This document shows, piece by piece, positions 1 through 10,600 of a DNA stretch of 23,456 bases. How positions within the stretch are numbered: position 1 is the first letter of the stretch; every line of letters begins with the position of its first letter. The DNA lies in the NCBI GenBank assembly GCA_009801015.1, contig VHZZ01003962.1, forward strand, positions 85,898 through 109,353, in the 5' to 3' direction. The position numbers and the translations under genes are program-made. A model generated the notes under the pieces. It searched no databases. It was not told the DNA's origin and saw only the letters and a list, made by a program, of their open reading frames with translations. This stretch comes from Silene noctiflora (taxonomy: Eukaryota > Streptophyta > Magnoliopsida > Caryophyllales > Caryophyllaceae).

Positions 1-647
1 AATTAGGCCACCAACGATGTCGACATCCTGACAGCTCTAGACCTCCCCCACCGCAGGTCCAGACCACCCCCTAGCCACCACCACCTCACGTCCAACACAC
101 CATCTACGCACATCCTCATCGTGAGACAGGGTTATGGTTGAATGACACAATGGTTGGAGTCTGGGTTATGGTGCGGTTTCGTGGTGGTGGTAGTTGTGTT
201 GTGTACGAGGTGTGGGTGAGGAGTAGTGGTGGTAGAGCAGTCGTGGTGGAGGATTTTCTAGTGGGTAGCGGGTGAGGGAAATGGTGGTCGTGGTGTGATT
301 GGTGTTCCGGTGGTGGGGCTTTATTTGTGAGTGTTTGGTGGTGGTGTTTATAGATACCGTAGATGAGTGGGGAATTGTTGAAAGTTAGAAACAATAAGTG
401 TATATGGTGGAAACTTAAAAAACACAAGGGTATATCGTAAAAAATCCCATTAATTTTTTATTTTCTATATGGTGACTGGTGAGGATCAAAATAATGTTCT
501 CGGAAGAGGACTGTCCATTTAGCAAAGCATTTGCTTGGGAGGGAAATACAACTTCCAATCATGTCTATTTCAGAACCTATAATAAGATGGAAAAAGGAGA
601 GAGGAGAGAAGGAAAAGAATATTTATCTTGCATCTGTCGTGTTTCAG
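1..647. other. Left edge, G/T-rich low-complexity DNA, no exon recognised
   Basis: Bases 1-110 are C-rich on the plus strand (CCACC words). Bases 120-360 are the opposite, a G/T-rich run of GGTGGT and GTGTGG words. The open frame on the minus strand here is only the Pro/His/Thr-rich translation of that skew and resembles no family. The frame open upstream of 648 does not look like APD sequence. A pyrimidine-rich tract ending in CAG at 645-647 is a good 3' splice site, so this stretch is probably the intron, or promoter-side DNA, before the first visible APD exon. Confidence 0.45.
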
Positions 648-3600
648 GAGTTGAAGAAATGGCCGAGTGGATTGAGGATCCATCATATCCCGATGTCACG
701 TTGTCATGGAAAGTTGTGCATGGTAAGGTTAAGAGGTGGAGCTCTAGAAATCAAAGGCTCTAGAAGCTCTAGATTACCATCAACTTATTGAATATGACTT
801 CGCAAAGTTAATACCAGACTGAAGCTATTCTGATGTTGATTGTCTTCTTTCTCACAGGAAATGGGACCATCGTGCAAGATATACCTAAATCGAATGATTA
901 TTATGTTGCTGTTGGGAACTTGAACTCTGAGGATGTTAAGGTAACTCAGTGACCTATTTCTCTGATGGAAAACGACACTTACCTGTGCTATATTATTATC
1001 TTCTGCTTTACTTATTTAATAAAAGAGTTTTATGACCGAGTATCATTAGTTTTGACTGAAGAGGCCTAGATTTAATTCTTCAGTTGGGATAGCCGACTAT
1101 TTATCCAGTCGCTAAATGAAAAGAAAACGTGTGAATAACTTTTGTAGTTTTGTCTGTATATGATGCTTGTGGGAGCTAACAGTTGAGATTGTGTTGTGTG
1201 ATTCCATACTTTATCATACCAAGATTTTGAAATATTGCTCCTGTACAATTTTTTTAAATCAATCGAAGTTGAACGTCCAAGATCCACATGCTTCATGACT
1301 CTGTTATGTCAGTCATGAACCTTAGAAGTGAGTGGGATAGTATTAAGGCCACTTTGAGAGGGAACTGCAGTTGAGTATGCTAATATGGAAAGGTATACTT
1401 CAATCGTGTACCATCTTTATCAACAACAATAATATAACCCATGTGTGTCAAAGACTCCCACAAATTGCAGGGTGTTGTTGTAATGGGGGGGTGGGTGTTG
1501 TTAGAGGATACGCAGTGTTACCCTTATGTTTGCAGAACAATGAGGCTATTTCCAGAAGTTCCAGACCGTCTTTGTGAAGAATTTATAGAAAGTTGCTATG
1601 GTTTGCAGATGATGAGTAGGCATTTTAGTGTTTTGGATTACCTTTTCACCTTAAATATAATTTCGAGGCTAATTGGAGTAAGTAGGTGCACATTTCTCAT
1701 GGTGTTTCCATGGAAATCAATGCTCTGTTTTAACTACTTCAAGGCTTTAAATGGTTTCTTGAAAGATAGTTTGAGGGCGTAAATTCGCCCAGCATTCCTT
1801 TTTTTTCTTTTTTTTTTTTTCTGAGTAAGAAAAATTCCAAGGCTTCAATAATGAAATATGCGGCTGGATTTTTTTTTTCTCGGAGAAAAGGCATCATTCT
1901 GAAGTTAGATCAAAATTCTTATGCATTCATGTTGCATTTTATCATGCTCCTCTGCTCTCTATTTCTCTTTTACGTTTTTCTTTTCCTATTCCCGCTGGCA
2001 ACTTATATTCCCTTGAAATCACGCTGTTCCCGTCTGTTTGATAGGTCAAACTGGAGTTGTCTGTAAAGTCTTCCATGTATGACACTACAAATTCCTATTT
2101 CAAGTGTAATTTGACACGTGGTTCATGCAATCTAAAGATACCTTTCCCCAGTGGAATTGCTGCAGTATTGACTACTCCAGGGACACAGCAGGTGAGTTCA
2201 CTTTCATGTTGTCATTCGTGTTGTGTGTATTTAGTGGAGGCACCAAAAAGAGGCTGTGAAAGCCGAAGGCATGATTTTAAACTAGGTGACCCGAATGTTT
2301 AAGAGGCCACTGTATCTTGTAATCTGACCTCAGAAAATCAGCAGGTCATGATAGCATAGCTTAATCTTTGTAATTTTTGTAATTTTAGTTCTAATTGAAG
2401 GTGTTAACTAAAGTAGCTGCGCTTCTTTCTACTGTGAACTATCACTCTTTTTAAGCAGTTCTCGACACAATATCTTGGGTCATTCAGAAACAGCCTCTTT
2501 GTGGTGCTAGCACAAGGGTAAGGCTGCGTACATCCGACCTCTTCTTGCCTCGCAATTTGCGGGAGCCATAGATGCATTGATGTGAGGTTTTTGTTTGTTG
2601 TTGTAGTAAAGGTGTTCGATGTGGTCCAAAAATATCTTCTTTGTTTTTCTCTGCGGCCTCCAATATCTCAGAGAGACTGAAAGAGTACTCAGCCATATTT
2701 TTTTAGATGAATCGTACATTAGATGGCCAAATTACCAAATTGGTCAAAAGGTGGATAGTATCTACCAAATGGGTAAAAAAGGTGTCACTTGTGAAAGTTG
2801 GTAAAAAGACAAGAATTGTGTGAAATTGACCAAAATAGTGTCGCCTTATTTAATTTACTGTTCTTACAACTACTTTTGACAAAACTATCCTTGCCCAAGT
2901 GACCCTACTCAAAATTCTATCCCGTAAATCTAACAAAAGGTTAGTTCGAGTCCGATCAGTTTTGGTGTAATATGCACTTAAAGATAGATTGGGTGACTTT
3001 GGGTTTAGATCTGTTTCAATGAGCTATTCTAGGTCAGTGCGTAAGAGTAGGTTCAAATCATTTTAACTATGCGTCATTTTGCATATGGATAATTTTGGAA
3101 CTCATCATGTTTTGGTAGAATTATTACGACGGGTAGGAAAGCGGATCAGGTTTGGGTCAGGTCGGATCACTTTGAGTTTTAGATCATATTTGAGTTGTCT
3201 ACTTGTCTAGTTTGAGTCTCACATCCATTTTTTTAAGTTGGACTTTTGGGCAAGGGTAATTCGTCAAATCTAGTAGAAAGAACAGAAAATTAAATAGAGT
3301 GGAGCTTTTTTGGCCAATTTGTCACCATTCTTTACCTTTTCTTTACCAGTATGTCATAAATGACACTCTTTTTACCAATTTGGCAATTAACCCTCCACTT
3401 TTTTTTTTTTTTTAAAAAAAAAAACAATTTGGTAGTTTGGCCACGTGAGAAGGATGTTTGTGCTAATAAGATGTGTTATTAATTTTGCAATTCTTATTTA
3501 TCCAAATTCACATCCCATTTTGGTATATTTGCAGGGTGGAGACAAAGTCTATGTTAAGTTGTCCTACGAACCACGCTGGCTGACATATTTTCTTGGTATA

Positions 3601-5174
3601 GGTAGAATTCCTCTTTTGTTTCTTTTCTCAGTTCATTATGATGACAAGTTTACTACAAGCATTATAGAAACTGGTCACTATTGAGTAACACATGCGTCGT
3701 TGGTTTGCTTTTCTCTAATTTTCAAGGTGACGAAAATTATGCAGTTTTGTGTTAATATTAGCTTGTACTGATCTCTGATCTAGTTATAAATTACGCCCTT
3801 GTGTCCACACCAAAACTACCCATTTGACTTTTCACGGTTAACGAGACGACTTTTTGACCACGTTTTTTTCTTCATTTATATATTATTCCCTCTATTCAAC
3901 TTCACACACAACATTTCCCTTTTACACGTTTGCCATGCACGATTTCCAACGTAAATATCTTTAGTTTTACATTATGAAAAAATATAAAAAATTTGTGTTC
4001 TTATTGTACTCTTAAAGGTGAATCAAACAAGATCCCACATGACCATATTTTTTCTATAGATCGCAAGGAATCGTAAAGATACTCTTCACTTATGAATAAT
4101 GTCAAAAAAAGAAATGTTGTATTTGGAGTTGAATGGAGGGAGTGCTTTTTTGTGTCGAAATTTTAATTTTACGAAACCTCTTTTTATAATACACGTAAAT
4201 ATGTCAATTTTGTATACAAATTTTTAAAATTTGACTAAATATAATCAAGGTCAATATTTAACAAGTTTGACTTTAAAAAGTGAGTGGGTAGTTTGGTGTG
4301 GATAGGAGGGAGTGTAATTCAAGGATATGTAAACTGCTGTTGCATACCTCTAAACCTGTGAAAATTTGTCCTGTATGGAGGTGGCATGACATCAATCATG
4401 TTATGGGCATTCAATTACTTGAAAGGACTAAGGCGTAATGATGGGGATGGTGGGGAAATCCTATCAGCCGACACAGGACCCGAGAGAGCTCCTTTGCTGT
4501 CTCATAAAGATGAAGATCTCTTTAGCCTAGGTTCGTCTTATGATTCTGGTTCACAAAATGACGATGAAGCTCAAGAGTACCTGGAAGATGGGCTACTTGA
4601 AGGGAGGCCGGCTGGAGAGAGTGGAAAGAAATATAATTCCAGGCAATGTGTTATATGTTTCGATGCATCCAAGGATTGCTTCTTCATTCCTTGTGGACAC
4701 TGTGCATCTTGTTTTGTCTGTGGAACCAGGTATATGCTTGTTTTAATCACAAACTTGAAATCGTCTTTGCATGCTTTGTTTTTTGGGAGGGGGAGGGGGT
4801 AAGGAGAGTTATCTCATGGGAGGCTGAGAAAGCCATGAGATGTTTGTTTGTGCCCCTTTCCACAAAGGCCTTTCAATGATAAGCGAGAGTGCAATGTGAC
4901 AGCTTTCATGTTCTTCTGTTTGAATTTCGTCCTATTTTTATCTTTTTTTTTTCCTAAAAGATTTGGCGTTTCTTTATAAAGACCATCAGTCTCTTTTTAG
5001 TGGCAACTACCTTCTCCTGGTAGCTTTAATATGTGTTATGACTAAAGTTTATTCACAAAAAAACGTGGTTGATAGTTGATACTGGTCTGATTTTGCAGAA
5101 TTGCTGAAGATGCTGGTATCTGTCCGATTTGTCGGCGTAAAATTAAGAAGGTTAGGAGGATATATAATGTGTGA
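648..5174 (+). CDS. APD-family membrane-anchored RING-type E3 ubiquitin ligase (C-terminal part, six exons)
   Basis: Exons by frame and GT-AG fit are 648-722, 858-940, 2045-2191, 3535-3601, 4381-4729 and 5099-5174. They give about 265 residues ending in stop TGA. In order: a lumenal segment ([28 protein letters not shown]) typical of the DUF4792/DUF4793 region of plant APD proteins; a hydrophobic helix split by the fourth intron ([19 protein letters not shown]); an acidic, Ser-rich cytosolic linker; and a C-terminal C3HC4 RING with CVIC, CGH-x3-C-x2-C and CPIC ligands, ending in RRIYNV. Arabidopsis APD1-4 are endomembrane E3 ligases needed in pollen development, so ubiquitin transfer from an E2 to a membrane-linked substrate is inferred. 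The 5' exons were not found in the window, so the start codon is unknown. An AATAAA at 5181-5186 lies just after the stop. All phases join without a break, so the visible part looks intact. Confidence 0.85.
2471..2606 (+). mobile_element. SINE in APD intron
   Basis: This has the body of a common plant SINE: ACAGCCTCTTTGTGG, then GGGTAAGGCTGCGTACATCC, a short GCAATTTGC hairpin, GGGAGCC, and a 3' end of TTG/TTTG repeats. A second copy of the same type lies on the minus strand at 14112-14241. The tRNA-like A and B boxes at the 5' end are not clear to me, so the copy may be 5'-truncated. It sits in the intron 2192-3534. Confidence 0.6.
2724..3394. mobile_element. Foldback element with long terminal inverted repeats, in APD intron
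   Basis: The left arm (about 2724-2904) and right arm (about 3238-3394) are imperfect reverse complements. Shared pieces in the same order include CCAAATTGGT, AAAAAGGTGTCA / AAAAAGAGTGTCA, TTTAATTTACTGTTCTT / TTTAATTTTCTGTTCTT, and CCTTGCCCAA. The ~330-bp centre has no reading frame of note. Long arms of ~160-180 bp suit a non-autonomous Mutator-like or foldback element. I could not find a clear target site duplication, so the superfamily is unsettled. Confidence 0.6.
3794..4314. mobile_element. Outer Stowaway-like MITE, interrupted by another MITE
   Basis: The left end (GTCCACACCAAAACTACCCA, about 3801-3821) matches the reverse complement of the right end (about 4281-4303). The right end terminates in GGAGGGAGTG. 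TA dinucleotides flank both ends (3792-3793 and 4315-4316), as expected of Stowaway (Tc1/mariner-type) elements. A second MITE sits inside at 3886-4142. Confidence 0.65.
3886..4142. mobile_element. Inner Stowaway-like MITE nested in the outer one
   Basis: The ends are about 32-bp inverted repeats: left starts TTCCCTCTATTCAACTTCAC, right reads back as CTCCCTCCATTCAACTCCAA, and both continue to ACAACATTTC. A TA precedes the left end. The right-hand TA is altered to TG. The whole unit lies between the two arms of the outer element, so it inserted later. Confidence 0.65.
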
Positions 5175-6004
5175 TACAGAAATAAAAGCCCCAAGCTGTT
5201 GTGTGGATGTTTAGTTCAAGATCATCACCACCTGCTTCCTTCCCAAGTCCCAACCATCACTGATTTACCATTGTGGGTCTGAAGGTAAATCATCAAGCCT
5301 TGTATTTTTTTCTGGGTAAAATTGTTCACCATGTGGCACTATACTCTGTATAGTTTTCCTGTTTTTCTTATACCAAAAAATGTAAATGTCATAGTATAGA
5401 TTTCATAGTGCTGGCCCTTTGGTTGCTATGGAGATGTTTCTGTCTATATTCTGTACGGTGGTTGAAAAATTCGCATTGATGTAACAGTTAAATTCCTTGT
5501 TTCTAAAAACGCGGTGATGTAACAATCTTAATATGACGAGGAAATCCATAAACTGGGTTTCTAATGTCACTTTTTAGATTACTCCTCCAAATATTGTGGA
5601 CTTGGAAGTGTACTAACAAATATGGGCATCAGAAGTTTTGAACTGGGAAGCAATACCTTTGAACGTAAGTGAAATAGAGAACTAACCAACTATAACGGAC
5701 GAATGATACACTTATGATTGAGTTGTTGGAACTCCTGGTAGTTATGGTCCATGTAAGGTACGGAAATTCATGTTCAATCTTTGGGTTCGCTTGGGGTGGA
5801 GGTAGACAGGTGGTTATTAGTGGAGTAATAAGAGCCTGAAACAAGAAGAAATAGGAGAAAATTGATGGTTATGGGTTGGTAGAAAGAGGGTGAAGGAAGA
5901 ATCATTATGTGATTACGTCCAGAGAGGTGGGAAACTATTTTCCCCTAAATGGAGCAACCATTTCTCTCTTTTCTATCTTACGCAACCATTACTTTCTCCA
6001 TTTT
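5175..6004. other. APD 3' UTR and spacer
   Basis: The first part should be the 3' untranslated region of the RING gene (AATAAA at 5181-5186, TTGTAATGT-like tails further on). From about 5580 to 6004 I see no coding signature on either strand. The short open frames here lack family motifs and start or stop at random. Confidence 0.5.
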
Positions 6005-6134
6005 GGCTCTGTTCTTTTCGGCTTATTTTCCCCTCACTTCACTTCAACTCAGCTTAACTTATTCAGCTTTTATTTATCTAAGCAAATTTCAATTCAGTCC
6101 AGCTCAGCTTCATTCAGCCGAAAATAACATGACC
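6005..6134. mobile_element. Small MITE with ~19-bp inverted ends
   Basis: The left end GGCTCTGTTCTTTTCGGCT (6005-6023) and the reverse complement of 6116-6134 agree at about 15 of 19 positions. The interior repeats TCAGCTT/TCAGTCC words. GTTCTTTTCGGCT ends are frequent in plant short transposons. I found no convincing target duplication, so the class is uncertain. Confidence 0.45.
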
Positions 6135-6145
6135 TTTGTAGTTTG

Positions 6146-6206
6146 ATAATTGAGTTAAAGATGTCTTTGAGCAATATAATTGAGTTAAATATGTCCTTAA
6201 AACAAT
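6146..6206. repeat. Two-copy tandem repeat, ~30 bp
   Basis: Copies at 6146-6175 and 6176-6206 both begin ATAATTGAGTTAAA and continue ATGTCtTT / ATGTCcTT. They lie directly before the foldback element. Confidence 0.6.
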
Positions 6207-6216
6207 ATAAATGAAA

Positions 6217-6637
6217 CAAACTTCATGTTGTACCCATGAAGTTTGACATTTTACCCAAGATATTAACTTTTTTATTCGAAAAACTTTAAAGGCCATAACT
6301 CGTATTTACGAGTTAAAGTGGCGATTTTTTTTTAAAATCGATCATCTTTCCGAAAACTACGATTTGAAAAAGAAAAAATGGTCGTACTTTTATCCCGTGG
6401 CCAGGAGATTTTGTATGCCAAAGTGTTTTTGACCGAACAAACTTTGAATGACCATATTCTTGGTCACGAGTTCTAAAGTCGACAATTTTTTTTTCAAATT
6501 GTAGTTCTTGGAAAGATAATCAATTTGTAAAAAAAAAAAAACCGTCACTTTCTGAGCTCGTAATTACGAGTTATGACCTTTTAAAGTTTTTCGAATAAAA
6601 AAATTGAATATTTCGTACAAAATGTCAAAACTCAAGG
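6217..6637. mobile_element. ~400-bp foldback (hairpin) element
   Basis: Arms of about 190 bp meet near 6435. Matching pieces in mirrored order are TTTGACATTTT, TTTATTCGAAAAACTTTAAA, ATAACTCGT-TTACGAGTT, ATCTTTCC-GAA-CTAC and GTGGCCA/GTGACCA. The left border carries its own perfect 11-bp hairpin (6217-6227 with 6235-6245). The ACTCGTAATTACGAGT palindrome recurs in both arms. It has no coding capacity. It resembles long-TIR Mutator-type MITEs, but this class is a guess. Confidence 0.6.
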
Positions 6638-6716
6638 TCCCAACGGAATTTTCCAGAACAAATAAAAACTTTTAAAACAAAATCAAAGTGGGACACGACT
6701 CTAGTCTAACGTAACA

Positions 6717-6795
6717 GGGCTCTACGAATTTAGTTCATCATCAACATTAGCTCACAAGTATGGGCTCTACGAATTTAGTTCATCATCAACATTAG
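6717..6795. repeat. 34-bp direct repeat, period 45 bp
   Basis: An identical 34-bp unit (beginning GGGCTCTACGAATTTAGTTC, ending CATTAG) occurs at 6717-6750 and 6762-6795. A third partial TTCATCGTCAACATTA follows to about 6811. Identity of the copies suggests a recent local duplication. Confidence 0.8.
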
Positions 6796-6811
6796 TTCAT
6801 CGTCAACATTA

Positions 6812-7451
6812 CCCCTCCACCTCTCAAGCACTACCTCTGCCGCCGCCATCCGCCCCCCATCCACTCACCCAAACGATATGGCTTTACTTGACAGGGCCCG
6901 ATCCCGCATCCAGATCATCAACCTAAGACTGCCACCGTCTTTGATGAGAAGAAACATCCGAGCAATTTTAAGGCGTAAATCAAATTTCCAACGGTGTCCA
7001 GAAAGGTGATATAAGACTAGTATTTTACTAATCCACTCAAGGAAACAAAATGTTTCTTTGGTTTGTTCAATTTTGCCCAATTTGAATGGTTGAAATCTAC
7101 ACTTTTTATTGTAACCATTTGTAATTTTATTATTTTAATACACCATAATTTCATCATCCCTTATTTAATTTTTCATTTACTAAATCTGATACATGATCAA
7201 TTTGACAAGAATTTGATTTACTTGAGAGGCAGAGAAAAAAAAAAAAAAAAAAAAAAAAAAAAGGAAAAATTATGGACAAAAGTACATGAAAGAATAAAAA
7301 GTGTCTATAAAAGAGCAATTAAGATGTATAATCCAGTTAGTGCCAAATAAATGGTTGATATACTCGAAATCCCTATATTAATAATACGAGGAAGAATTTG
7401 CATGTGGTACCAAATTAGGAAAACCATGGATGTGTATGTCACAAATTATTA
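6812..7451. other. Spacer upstream of the J-protein gene, with poly-A run
   Basis: C-rich text (CCGCCGCCATCCGCC) at about 6838-6862 is followed by AT-rich DNA. A run of 28 adenines lies at 7235-7262. I find no supported gene. The short open frames here include the lysine run encoded by poly-A and have no family resemblance. Confidence 0.5.
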
Positions 7452-7614
7452 CTCGTATATATATATATATTCATCATCTTCTCCTTCTAATACTTGCTAT
7501 TAAACCATCCTAATTCCTACGAACCAAACAAACAACAACTATCCCTTTTGAACAAAATATTCTTTATTATCTTGATAATTATACCATTAATAATAATTAA
7601 TAATAACAATAACA
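7452..7614 (+). promoter_or_regulatory. Probable core promoter and 5' UTR of the J-protein gene
   Basis: A TA-rich box (CGTATATATATATATATTC, 7454-7472) is followed by CT-rich sequence (TCATCTTCTCCTTCT) and then AT-rich leader to the ATG at 7615. The spacing fits a TATA box with a leader of about 110-120 nt. I did not find a clear run of alternating GAA/TTC heat-shock elements. Confidence 0.4.
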
Positions 7615-10600
7615 ATGGGGGTTGATTACTACAAGGTATTGGAGGTTGATAGAAACGCTAAAGACGATGATTTGAAGAAATCGTATCGAAAACTCGCTAT
7701 GAGATGGCATCCTGATAAAAACCCTAATAATAAGAAAGATGCTGAAGCCAAATTCAAGCAAATTTCAGAAGCTTATGATGTATTTACCCACTTTTTCCCT
7801 TTTTATTTTAACCATTTTTCGCATAAACTTCCCAACTTTATTTCTTTATTTCTCATTTTTGGTATTCATTAGTTAGTCTCACTTGATCATGATTCATATA
7901 AAATTCATAATTCATAATACCCTAATCTTAACAATCATGTTTTGCGGTGTTTCCATATTAATTTTACCTAACTGCAACTTTATTGATTATTTAATCTTAC
8001 TTTAGGAAGATTTACATTATATTTTGCTTGCCCGGATCACAATTTGCAAGTGGCTATAATATACTCCCTTGTCTCGGTTATTTGTTTATTTTTTTGTATT
8101 CTTTTTCAAGGTTATCTAAGCCAAATAAATGGTTGGGGCGGAGGTAGTAGTTGCTTTGTCTCGGTCACTTCTTGTTTACCTTTTTTTTATTATTTGTTTC
8201 TTTTGGTCCAAATGAGTGCACTTATATACCGGTAAGAATCAAACCCTCAACTTCATGGTTGGGGCTAACTCTTGTTCTCAACTTTATTCTTTGTAAGGGG
8301 TATTTAAAACGGTAAACAAATGATTGGGATGAAGGGAGTATTATTGTATCGGTATGTAAGAGGAGAAGATCCCAAAAGAGACTGTCTCGAGTAATGCTCT
8401 TATTTCAATTGCTATAAAGTTTGAATGGTTTTTGTGGTTTGTCAGGTTTAGTTAATAAACAATTCACTGTTATATACCTACAGTCTGCAACTTTATTCAT
8501 ATTTTAGGTGATCTTGATTATATATTCCCAACTGTTTAGTTGATTAGTCCTATTCAATCTTTTATATTAAAGTGTAAAACTTTTTGTGATTTTTTTTTGT
8601 TGGTTTAGGTTTTAAGTGACCCACAAAAACGAGCTGTATATGATCAATACGGTGAGGAAGGCCTGAAGGGGCAGGTGCCGCCACCAGGAGCTGGAGGATT
8701 CACTGGTGGTTCAGACGGTGGTAATGGGTTCACACCATTCCGATTTAATAGTCGGAGTGCGGATGATATTTTTTCCGAGTTTTTCGGATTTTCAAGTCCT
8801 TTTGGGGGAATGGGAGACATGGGAGGATCTAGGGGTGGAGGACCGCCTGCATTTGGAAGAGGAGGGGTGTTTGGGGAAGATATCTTTCACCAATTTCGTG
8901 GTGGCGGCAGTGGAGCTGCAGAGGCTTCGAGTATGCCCCGCAAGGCACCTGCTATTGAAAGGACATTGCCATGTAGCTTGGAGGATTTGTATAGAGGGAC
9001 TACTAAAAAGATGAAGATTTCTAGGGACGTAATTGATGCTTCTGGGTAATGTTGTGCTTGCAACTTGACTTTTGTTGGAATTTTTTGTGAATAATTTCTG
9101 TACGTGATATATGTTATTGCTGATGCAAAACTTGTTTATGATTAGTTTTGGGTGAACTCTTTGGTGTTTATACTGGCTTTCATGGAAATTCTGAATGCCT
9201 CCCATTGATTTGCCAAAAAAATATGCATATGACGCGTGTTATTGCTGTTGATGTTGTCTCTGTTTGTTAGCATGACTACTCTCTATGTCGCTTTCTTAAA
9301 TTTATGAATTTTTGTAATGAACTCGACCATGTAAGAACATATGTTTTGTTTTAGAAGATTCAAGTATGTTTAATGCGTTGATTTCCATGGATATAAATTG
9401 CAAATTTAAGCTTTGAGGTCGTTCACATGGTGTGGATAATTGTTGCATGGAGGCAAATGGTTGGTGTTGTGTATATTAGCTGCCAGTAGGTGTAAATAAT
9501 CATGGTATTTAATAGTGGCATTCTTTGCGAATCACTTTCGAGTACTTTGACGTGGTAATGCAGATAATGGTGGAGTTTACAAAATGTTGTTAAATCATTC
9601 ATATTAGTCGTGTCAGTTTAACACCAGCCGTGTCAAGCTAGGATTGGCCGTAATATCTTATCGACAAATCTCACCCAAGTACCAGTCTCATCTGTAATAT
9701 TTTATCTTAATCATTATTCATATTGGCATGTCAGTTTAAAAGAGCCTTTACACGAATATATGGGCGTGTCGTAAGACTGTTACGGCTTTACATATTGGCC
9801 AGTTCTTCGTGTAAGCCAATACTTATTATCATTGTGCCGATAGAATATTTTGTTTTTTATTACGGCTGTGGTAATGAAACTTAGCTACTTATGATAGCTT
9901 GTTCTATTGTCTAGGGTTCTTTTTTTTTGGTCTCGATTACTGAATCTAGCTAACTTTGTTCATTAGATGGCCTAACTAGTAATAATAATATATTGATTCT
10001 CATGTGTTTTTGCTTCTCCCTGCCTAGTGGCTGTAAGCTTGTAACTTTACACATAAGGCTATTGCTCGCGCTTTACATGGCAGTTAGCAACTTACTACAC
10101 ATACTACATAACCTTATCTGCCAATCTACCATAAACAATAGGCAGGTGTGGAGATACATTAACCTTGTCATGACATGGGCACATGGCACCAGCTTAATGC
10201 GCTGTTAAAGGCCTTTTAAGTGACAATGATTTCAGGCTGAGGTATATAGTATAGATGTTAGGGACCCTTCTTGAGTTCTTGTACATGGCAATAGTTTCTA
10301 GAGCTTCCGTGTGCTGTCATTTGAACCATGTTGAAGCTTAGGTAATAATTCTAAAAATCGAGTTTCGAAGCAGTGTATATCTGTTGTTCAAAAGTATATT
10401 TTAAACAATTTCTCATAGTTGTACAATCTACACTATAGTCAGGTTGTAGATGCACGAACAGTTTTTTTTTTGTTTATTGTAAGTTTCCATAATTCGCTCC
10501 ATGGGCCTCGTATGTGCTTCTATATTTCGGGTGTGGTTGTTAAAGAATCTTTTGTTTATATGCCAACTGTCTTTTCCCACACTCTTAACAGGAATCCCAA

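Noticed and set aside
116-427. 103-codon open frame on the minus strand, rich in Pro, His and Thr
   Set aside because: It is a by-product of the G/T-skewed low-complexity DNA; no domain, and composition explains the absence of stops.
479-647. Open frame leading into the first visible RING-gene exon, with an ATG at 479
   Set aside because: The sequence before 648 does not resemble the APD family, and a strong 3' splice site ends at 647; it is more likely intron read-through.
4811-4841. 9-bp inverted repeat ATCTCATGG / CCATGAGAT with 13-nt loop in an APD intron
   Set aside because: Short and isolated; expected by chance at this scale and no further structure around it.
7063-7350. 95-codon frame with a long lysine run
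   Set aside because: The lysines come from the 28-A run; no family signal and AT-rich composition.
8792-9205. 137-codon minus-strand frame opposite the J-protein exon 2
   Set aside because: It is the antisense shadow of the Gly-rich exon and runs into the intron.
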